A stretch of DNA of 64,000 nt from contig CM075101.1 of the NCBI GenBank assembly GCA_037576195.1, positions 21,080,001 to 21,144,000 on the forward strand. The letters run 5' to 3'. Positions 56,687 through 64,000 of the stretch are shown piece after piece; position 1 is the first letter of the stretch, and every line of letters begins with the position of its first letter. Source of the DNA: Phytoseiulus persimilis. Taxonomy: Eukaryota > Arthropoda > Arachnida > Mesostigmata > Phytoseiidae. The notes beneath the pieces were generated by a model. It saw only the letters and a list, made by a program, of their open reading frames with translations. It did no database searches and was not told the DNA's origin. Made by a program: the position numbers and the translations under genes.

Positions 56687-59600
56687 GTAAGACGAGACCG
56701 AGATTCCTCGCAGTCCTTATTTTTCTGACGAGAAACCACTTTCCGGCTCGACGTCAGCAGGAGAACGGTTCCTTGCTGAGGGCAACCACGGCTCTTACCC
56801 GTGTCCTCTGGAGGAAGAATATCCGAAGTCCTCGAAGAAATCAAAACCTCCCTCCTCGTAGTCATGGAATCTTGTCGAACACCGGATTTGACGGGACGCA
56901 GAGGCGATCGCCTCACACGTAGTCGAGCGAAGAGTGCGAGAGAAACAGAGAGTTTTCGCTGAAGATGGCGATCCCTCATCTCATCCATTTGCGCTCACAG
57001 ACTCGACTCGCGAGGATTAAGAGAGTGAGAGAGAGCCACTACGAATACCGTTCACGCTTATTCATTCCCGCCACGACGGAATTGAAAGAGCCATCATTGG
57101 CGAGCCTCAAGGCTGTAGAAGTCGATTTCGCCCGGTCCCCATGTTGCCTAATTCATCCTACTCCCCCGAGAACAGAACCTGTTCCTTGCTCTGTGGCATC
57201 TCATGACCAGGCTTGGCAGCTGCATTGCTGCGAAACTTCTCTCGGGAGCACACCCGCCGCCTTTGAGTCGGTCAGAAACTCGCCAAGTACCATGTAATGA
57301 CTTGTGGTCCGGCAAACTGCCAGCTAGCGGAATAGCGGCCGTGATTTCCGTTCATCGGCGCGCATCGAGTGAACCGGCCTGCCAGCGGCGAGGTGAGGCT
57401 GACTCAGGTAGTTCGGAAATCCGCGAAACTTCCAAAAGCTGTCGAATTCAATCCGGTCACCCTGGGCTGATCGAAGAAAGCTGCATTCCATCGCAAAGTG
57501 CGCCACCTGGTGGGATTCCGAACATTGCACCCAGGACGAACTCTGCCGTTATCCGAAAAGGCCTTAACGGGGCCTGAGCTTTCCAATGTTTTTCAAACCC
57601 AGCTTCCGTTGGGATTGTTTATTATCGGAGCATTGCAGGATCGCCGCCACTTCAGAGCCGCGTGCCTGACTGGAGCGATACGTCCTATGGACCTTGGTTC
57701 CAGTCCGCCCTGAAAATTCCCGCTTCGCAGGCGAGCATTCATTGAGAATCAGCAGGCGGCTCGAAGAATCTCAAAGAGAGAAGCTTCAGTCTCCGCAGCT
57801 GTCTTCAAGCTTCTTGTTGTGGCTCCTCGCTCCCATCAAGAGCCTGACTCAAACTTATACAGCATCGACTCATATGAAGCACACATCGGCTTCCGGGAGC
57901 TTCTCCGTTCCTATTCTGGATTTTCTCTCTCGAACCGGTATGGGAATCGGGTAGAGAATCAGGAGCACAACACGAGGCCCCAGCTGAAGGAACTGCTCCC
58001 CAGATCCATCGAATCAGCTGTGCTGTTGAATTTGATCATTGCAGAGGCCTGTCGCTGAGGCCGGAAGGAACAGCGCTTGATATAATCGAAAAATAACATC
58101 ACCCAAGTTCAAGTTCGATCGGGCTCTCGAGCGAAGCGAGGCACAGCCTTAGGAATGAAGAGTGTCGGCAGCGTGATATTTTTGAAGAGCCTCATGGGTA
58201 AAGGGAAGGCCCTCGAACTCCTAAATCTTGCCAGCGAGGAACCGAGGCAGCTTTTGATGTTCAGTGCCTGGAGTAGCCTCCACATCCACAGGAACCCTTT
58301 GGACCGACCGCTGAATAGCCCAGAACCACTTCAGACACTGTGCTGCTTTCCAAAATACGATTCCAATGTGGGCGAACGATGATTTTGTGCAATATTCTCC
58401 GAATAGATATTCAGCTCAGGTTGACGATGAGCTTTTTTCATTCTGAACGTTTGCTTTATCATATACGTACATAGTTCTTCAATGGCATGGCTCGAGCTCT
58501 TGAATGCCCGGAACTCTCATCGGAGGAGCCCACGTGCAGTTTTGAGCATGCGTGGTTTGAATCTGTGCAGAGCGTGTTCGAGGCTCTGAAGAAGTTCGGA
58601 AACGATTCAGTGCTCTCGCGACTGCTTCCTTTTTGGAGCAGTAGTTCCTGTCAGGGTACAAGCTCGCCACCGGCAGCTCGTAATAGCCTTGCCTGTTTGC
58701 CCCAATGCCCGGCTCGCGCTTTCCGTGGGAGCGTCGCTGGTCACCATTGAAATCGTATCTTCGGAAAGGGCTTCCGGCCCGACAAGCTCTCAGTCGAGTG
58801 AGCTTCTGGTCGGATGACTTTCCGGACCGGAGGCTGTTTTCAGCGTGACCTAGTCCGAGAATTTCGTCAGTGGGTCGGATATCGAATTGAATCGAAACGA
58901 GTTTATTACGAACTGCGCAAAGGAACCCACGTTGCCATCTCCGGTTCTCTCCTTCTTGTCCGTGCTTACGCTTCTTCCGAGCTTGTCGAAGGGGCCTGAT
59001 AGGCTATCGTGGCGCCGAACGAATCCAATGCGTGGTACAGCCGTACGCGAAATAGAGCGCTGTATGTTCGGCTCTCGCGTATCTCCCACTCATAAACTAT
59101 ACCGAGTTACGCGGCAACAGCTGCCTGTTTTGCTGCAGGGTCTGTTGCATACGTTCATACATATAACTAATAGCTGTTGGGGGAAGCGGGCAGGTGGAGA
59201 GCCGACAGGCAGGAGCCCGGGAACGCTGACTCACGCGAGCACGCACCGGAATTTCGTTTCCCGAGGGAAGATAGACAGATAGGGGGCTTGGAAGAAAACG
59301 TAGTGGGAACAACGCGCAAGATGTATCATCATCGCAATCATCAGCGACCCCGGCGGGAGCGACATTGCACACAAAAGAACTCGAAGCTCTATTGTGTTGA
59401 AAATGTTTTGCAACTTTTGCGATGCAGCGGCCGTCAGCTCCATCGGAGGCGCTGGCTGAATGGCTGTTACGGCCTTCCCAGTCCGCGCGATACGCAGCGA
59501 CGTCCGTTCGCCTGGTCGACTGCCAGAGTGCTCCAGTTTTCCTCAGCCGGTACTTTAGAAAGAACTCAACAGTTGACTGGATTGGAGTCGAGTCAGGCCA

Positions 59601-61112
59601 CGCTAGGCCCAGCCGAGTCGATCTTGTTTGCTTCGTATATTACGCGTCGATTCAATAATCGATAGCTGCTTCCAGCCTGTAGCGGATGGATGGTACACTA
59701 TAGAAAGTATGAAACGGTTTCTCGATCAACGAACTTTAGCGCGGGTCGGCCGATCAGCGGAGCCGCCGACCAAGCGGCCAGCCCACGGGCTCAGCGGAAA
59801 AAGTGACTGAGAGAAGAAGAGCAGATAACGCGTCGAAATCGACGTCCAACGCCGAGACGGAGCTCGAACGCGGAACTCTGTTGGCCTGAGTTTAATACGG
59901 AGCTTTGGAAATTGGCGAAATCGCCCTCCTTCGCCTTCAGACGATGTCTCGAACAATGCGTTCCTGGTGATCCAGATGCCTGCGCGCAGCCCAGGAGCTC
60001 ACGAGAGTTCTTAAGGCCAGCTGCTTTCTCGAAAGTCCCAGCGGACCTTGGAACGTTATAATTTTCCCCAGGAGTTTTCTATGAGTTCCCTGCTGTGCTT
60101 TCCCTGTGCCCTGACCGTCGCTTGTCTCCATCTGCAGCCTGTTTTCCTGGAAGTCTGCCCGCCTGCTCGCTTTTCGGTTGTTCACTCGCTCTCTTCCTCC
60201 TGGTTTCCCGAGCCGGAACAGTGATGGCTGGCCTGTCGAACGACTGGCTCTCTGAGGCGCTCCGGAGCCTAGATTAGGGAAGGACTGCTCGACTGAGGTA
60301 TTCGCTCGCCCATGGTCAGAACGTGATCCAGTACCATCGTCCGTCGACTGATAATTATTGGTCAAGACGAACTCATGCCTCTAGCAGATTCCTCCGGCCC
60401 GCCAGCATCTTTGGATATTATGCATGGAGTTTTCCATGAGATCCGTTTAATGATGCTGTATCTAACGAGACTTTCCAGAGAAACTCGACTCCTTGTCATT
60501 GGAGAGAACCTCCACATAATCTCAATGAATCTTATCCAGGACCTTGCTCGCTCGGTGAAGGCAAACAACCAATGTTCTGCATATCCTTGGGCGATCTGTG
60601 AATCATCATCGGGGTTTTCCAGGGTACCTCGCTTTCCGTGGTCCCCGATTCCCGAGGCTCCCTTATGAGGGAAAGCGAAGTGTGGCACGCACTCAGTTTG
60701 CTGTCGGAATCTGATTTGTAACTCGGGGTTTGACCAGTGGTCGCGACACTTGGATGCTGCGAATATTCGATTCCTCTCAAATCGCTGGGCCATCGTGGCC
60801 ATACCATGCGGGAATATACGAATTTCTCTTTGAATCGATCCGCAGCTACGATTTTTCTTGAAGAACCTCTCTGCGGAAATCCGCGCTCCTTCTCGTTGCT
60901 AAATGTCACACCTGCGCAAGCTGTACGATCGTTCATACGCGACTCATTGGTCACAGCCTGATCCTCATTCGTCACGACCAATCGTACCATCTCGTCTCAA
61001 TTTCGAACGCGAGTAGAACACGGTCGGAGCGAAGGCGCTCACGATGCATAGTTTCGAGGCTTCCCTCCGCGCCGCGAAGAACTTCTCTTGAAGCACTCGT
61101 CTTTCGTTTCAG
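56687..61112 (+). other. GABA receptor intron 2 (4.4 kb)
   Basis: Bounded by GTAAGA at 56687 and CTTTCGTTTCAG ending 61112. No nested gene or repeat element with clear boundaries was seen. Open frames up to 162 codons (plus 59177-59665) carry no recognisable motif. Confidence 0.6.
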
Positions 61113-61180
61113 GTCCCCCAGTAAAAGTAGGCGTCAGCATGCAGATTGTCAGTATCAGTGCCGTCTCCGAAGTTCAAATG
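61113..61180 (+). CDS. GABA receptor subunit, exon 3 (68 bp)
   Basis: Acceptor TTTCAG and donor GTAGGT bracket 68 bases encoding PPVKVGVSMQIVSISAVSEV followed by QM. This is the conserved beta strand after the YGG segment in anion-selective Cys-loop receptors. The 68-base length and boundaries equal those of exon 3 of insect Rdl. In insects that exon has mutually exclusive alternatives. I searched the adjacent introns by eye and saw only this version. Confidence 0.95.
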
Positions 61181-61262
61181 GTAGGTGCTTCCAACTATTA
61201 ACGCCGCTACTTTAACAGTAATGACTTCAACCTTCCTCGGGCGCTGCTGGAACAGTTTCCAC

Positions 61263-62325
61263 GGTTAGGGTCCGACAAGCCGAAAATTCGAACCCGAAAG
61301 GCATGAAGCCGAAAAATCGAGCCCGGAAATTCGAGCCCGAAAAGCATGAAGCCGGAAACCTCCTCTCCCAACGGCGGAGTGTTCGGGACCGGTTTGGCGG
61401 GATGGGATTTCTGTATCGTCTCGTCGATCTGTACCTTTGTGAGACTCATTCGGAACGACTGGGAGACGTTCTCGGATGAAATGATGACAACGGCTCAGTA
61501 TTACTCCAGAGCACGGCGAAACGATGGAAGAACCTTTTTCCCGATTCGCTCTCTGATATGGAACATTTCGCACGAGCGCTTTCCATCAGCGTGTCCATTT
61601 ACGGGAATGGGTCATTCTTCTAGGCACGCAAAGCGCCCCTGCGCGCTCATCCTGAGTTTGAGTGTTGTCCTTGGTCAAGGGCGCCTCCATCTCATCATCG
61701 TCAAATCATTGACGCCATAGGAACTGATCGTCCGTTTAATAGGAACGTATGACTCGTCTGCCGGAGTGCGGGCGATCTTTGTAGATGCTCTAGGGACTGA
61801 TCGTACTACTGCGAGTGGAGCTGACAAACGCGGATTCCGGTTCAGTCGAGTTCATCTGAGCCTTCAACAGGCAGCGGATGTACTGTGACTGCGGAAGAGG
61901 GTTTCCATGCCGGTTCTCCCTTTTCGGTGGGAAAGAACAAGGTGTTGTAACAGCGTATTCTGCGAATAGTACTCGAGCTGGAGGTGGAGATTCCTCTTCA
62001 GCTCTAGCGAGTTGACCTCGGAAACTTCAAGATTCTCGTTCAGCAGATTGCTTCCTGTAGCAGCTACACCTTTGGTCAGTTCGAACTAGGGACCGTAGAT
62101 GCGGAACAGCGAGGACGTAAGCGAGGCAGAAGAAGTAGGTAGGCTGAGCATAACGAAGGTGCAATTCCTCCCCGCTAAGCCAGTATCGACCGCTCCGCTG
62201 TTGGGACAGGAGGTTTTCGGCTTCACGCTCTTCAACTTCATGCCTTTCGGCTTCATGCTTTTCGGGCTCGATTTTTCGGCTTCATGCATTTCTGGCTCGA
62301 TTTTTCGGCATCCAGGGTATACACC
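61263..62325. mobile_element. 1063-bp MITE, copy 2 (same family as 18046-18794)
   Basis: An exact 8-bp duplication GTTTCCAC flanks it (61255-61262 and 62326-62333). The left arm contains AATCGAGCCCG, AAAAGCATGAAGCCG, CCTCCTCTCCCAACGGCGG and TCGTCGATCTGTACCTTTGT, shared with the 18-kb copy. The right arm is an inverted version with GGCTTCATGCTTTTCGGG. Interior segments AAGGTGTTGTAACAGCG and GTTGACCTCGGAAACTTCAA are also shared. A ~300-bp middle segment (about 61450-61910) differs from the shorter copy. The ends are GGTTAGGGTCC and CCAGGGTATACACC. No transposase. Confidence 0.88.
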
Positions 62326-63359
62326 GTTTCCACCGTTACGGCATCCATCGTCGATGTGGTTGCCGTGCAAGTGTGACCCCTGAGCAAACTGTGCCGAAGT
62401 TGACTGCCTGTCGGTTGTTGTGACGGTGGTCGTCGGAGCTCCTGCGAAAGCCCGACACTGTGTCGGTGATTGCTCGCTCGCCTGTCCAGGCTGAGACCGC
62501 CGGACAGACAGACTGGCTGACTGACTGACTGATGGTTGGGAAGGGAACGGAAGCGGTTCTCATGCTCACTTCCCATTCCGGTGTGGCTGAGTTATGTTGT
62601 TGCTCTCGCCGACTCCCTCGTTCGCTCGGTCAGTGTCGACGTAGCCGCCGTAACTGAGGGCTCTTTGGAGTCCAGACAAGAGACAGGTTGGACGAATGCT
62701 GTCCGCTTCCGAGCGTACATGACGCCAAATTGCAGACGGTCTACTCCGTGGGGTGCATACGAAATCGGCGTGCCTTCCGTCTGGGGGACACCTAGACGGT
62801 CGGAGCGAACTCAGCGGAATGCGACGTCCCGGCCCAACACTATTACTCCCGAAGCGATCGATTCGATCACTGCGTGTCCCTTAAAGTTCCTTCTACTCCG
62901 TTACACTGACATGCTCCTCTTTCGAGCTGTCGGTCACGGAGCTCCTGACGTGTTCTTCATAGACGCGAGCTGGAGAACGTGCGTGAGCTCATCTCGAGTG
63001 AACCGCTGGCCAGGCATTGCTGTGCCGCGACGGCCATCACTCCCTGCAAACAACAGGACCAGCAGCCGTCGGGGGCTAGAGCGGTGGCTGCCAATCGAGG
63101 GACGAAAGACAAAGGGAAGAAGGCCACCATGAAGCAAGAAAGCGACTCGGTCGTCTCGCCTCCCCGCGATGAGATGATGATGCTGCTGGCAATGGTCTGA
63201 ACAACCCTGATCCGGAAACGAGGACCATAGCCTGCAGGACCCCGTACAGTTTGTGTTATGAAGGGCGGCAATCAAGATATGCGTGTGAAGCTCCGGATGG
63301 GTGGCTGGTTCCTCAGTTGATTTCTGGCTTCGTTGCTCCGTCCGCCCGACCGTCTGCTC

Positions 63360-63383
63360 ATCCATCCATCCATCCATCCATCC
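63360..63383 (+). repeat. (ATCC)6 microsatellite
   Basis: Six uninterrupted ATCC units about 120 bases before the acceptor of GABA receptor exon 4. Confidence 0.97.
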
Positions 63384-63506
63384 CCGTTCCGGTTTCCAGA
63401 GTGCATGCTCAAATGAGGTATCAAACGGACAAGGTCGTCCGACGCGTCGCTGAAAAACCGGTCCTCTGTCCAGCTCGATCATGTGGTTGTTCGCTTCTCG
63501 TTTCAG

Positions 63507-63733
63507 GATTTCACCTCAGATTTTTACTTCCGACAGTCGTGGAGAGACGAAAGACTGTCTTTCCCTCGAACAAATGAACTCAGCCAAATGACGGTAGGCG
63601 CAGAAGTGGCCGGGAAGATCTGGGTGCCAGATACGTTCTTCGCCAACGAGAAAACCGCATATTTCCACATCGCAACGACCCCAAACACTTTCCTGAGAAT
63701 CGGATCAGACGGCGACGTTTATCGAAGTATTAG
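63507..63733 (+). CDS. GABA receptor subunit, exon 4 (ligand-binding core)
   Basis: A 227-base exon between acceptor TTTCAG and donor GTGAGT. It follows directly on exon 3 (SEVQM then DFTSDFYFRQSWRDERL) and includes the loop D segment DFYFRQ, with the Phe and Arg that line the GABA site. Loop A follows as IWVPDTFFANEK, then YFHIATTPNTFLRI and RSIR, the start of loop E. In canonical RDL the loop A region reads FFVNEK; here it is FFANEK. The MTVGAEVAGK segment also differs, which suggests a non-RDL branch (GRD-like or an arachnid-specific subunit). The protein would form part of a pentameric chloride channel in the neuronal plasma membrane. Confidence 0.97.
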
Positions 63734-63982
63734 GTGAGTGCGAGGTCCGGTTCGACGGAGCCCTCCGATCGGCGAGAACAAACGAAGCTCCATGGAGCTC
63801 GAGGGTTTCGCATGGTTCCGCTGCGAGGGAGAGTCCCGTCGAAATAAATTCGCTGCTGACGCTCGGATGTGTGTGAGGGGTTTGTGAGGAGTCGACGCTC
63901 CGAGAAACGGCGTCGCCGGCTGTCTAATCAGTGGACTTTCCAGAATGCTCCATTACTCACAGTGACCCACGATCTCTTTCAG
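63734..63982 (+). other. GABA receptor intron 4 (249 bp)
   Basis: GTGAGT at 63734 and TCTCTTTCAG ending 63982. Short, and it splits an Arg codon (AG then G). Confidence 0.95.
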
Positions 63983-64000
63983 GTTAACCGTCACAGCCAG
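63983..64000 (+). CDS. GABA receptor subunit, exon 5 (partial, runs off the window)
   Basis: The first 18 bases complete Arg and encode LTVTA plus a partial codon, continuing RSIR-LTVTAS of the beta strand before the Cys-loop. The Cys-loop, the four transmembrane segments and the rest of the gene lie outside the window. Through this point the joined coding sequence is 539 bases (about 180 residues). Confidence 0.92.

Larger units (their letters stand above)
61181..63506 (+). other. GABA receptor intron 3 (2.3 kb) with MITE insertion
   Basis: Runs from GTAGGT at 61181 to CTCGTTTCAG ending 63506. A 1063-bp MITE (61263-62325) occupies nearly half of it. The remainder has a (GACT)-like tract near 62510-62530 and an (ATCC)6 microsatellite at 63360. 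No coding sequence recognised. Confidence 0.75.

Overview
The window is animal nuclear DNA, most likely from an arachnid, and a mesostigmatid mite or a tick is my best guess. The reasons are a spliced Cys-loop GABA receptor gene, intronless divergent ionotropic receptor (IR) genes, GT-AG introns of several kb, roughly balanced base composition, and the mix of transposable elements (R1/Jockey-like non-LTR elements, BEL/Pao-like remnants, a Helitron, and MITEs). No bacterial gene structure is present. The species assignment is inference.

Layout. Bases 1-5.7 kb are a repeat graveyard: two related foldback MITEs, an inverted and broken IR pseudogene, a poly-C tract, a tRNA-like repeat and a minus-strand non-LTR reverse transcriptase relic. 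Bases 5.77-19.34 kb hold a tandem segmental duplication. Each unit carries one IR gene followed by a degenerate repeat. Unit 1 has an intact 546-codon IR and a later non-LTR insertion. Unit 2 has an IR copy with a one-base homopolymer frameshift and a lost stop, and its downstream repeat is split by a 749-bp MITE whose empty site survives in unit 1. Between the units lies a decayed minus-strand BEL/Pao-like element.

Bases 20-21.3 kb hold more retroelement remnants. From 21.9 to 35.5 kb there is a nested mobile-element complex. A 45-bp minisatellite array headed by a palindrome-rich end block (21.9-24.7 kb) is followed by a minus-strand non-LTR relic (24.8-26.8 kb), which is interrupted by an 846-bp hAT-like MITE with a perfect 8-bp target duplication. 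Next comes a minus-strand Helitron (about 26.8-35.5 kb) with Rep (HUH, double tyrosine) and PIF1-like helicase regions in several broken frames, and a second, inverted 45-bp array inside its far end.

Bases 35.5-45.4 kb contain only unrecognised open stretches, some possibly IR-derived. From 49.2 kb to the right edge runs the 5' half of a GABA-gated chloride channel subunit gene on the plus strand. Five exons can be placed by splice sites, matching phases and homology: a signal-peptide exon at 49234, then exons at 56598, 61113, 63507 and 63983. The gene continues past the window. A second copy of the MITE family seen at 18 kb sits in its third intron.

The only clearly functional genes are the GABA receptor subunit and probably IR copy 1. 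Both are membrane ligand-gated channels: one for inhibitory neurotransmission, the other a presumed chemosensory receptor.
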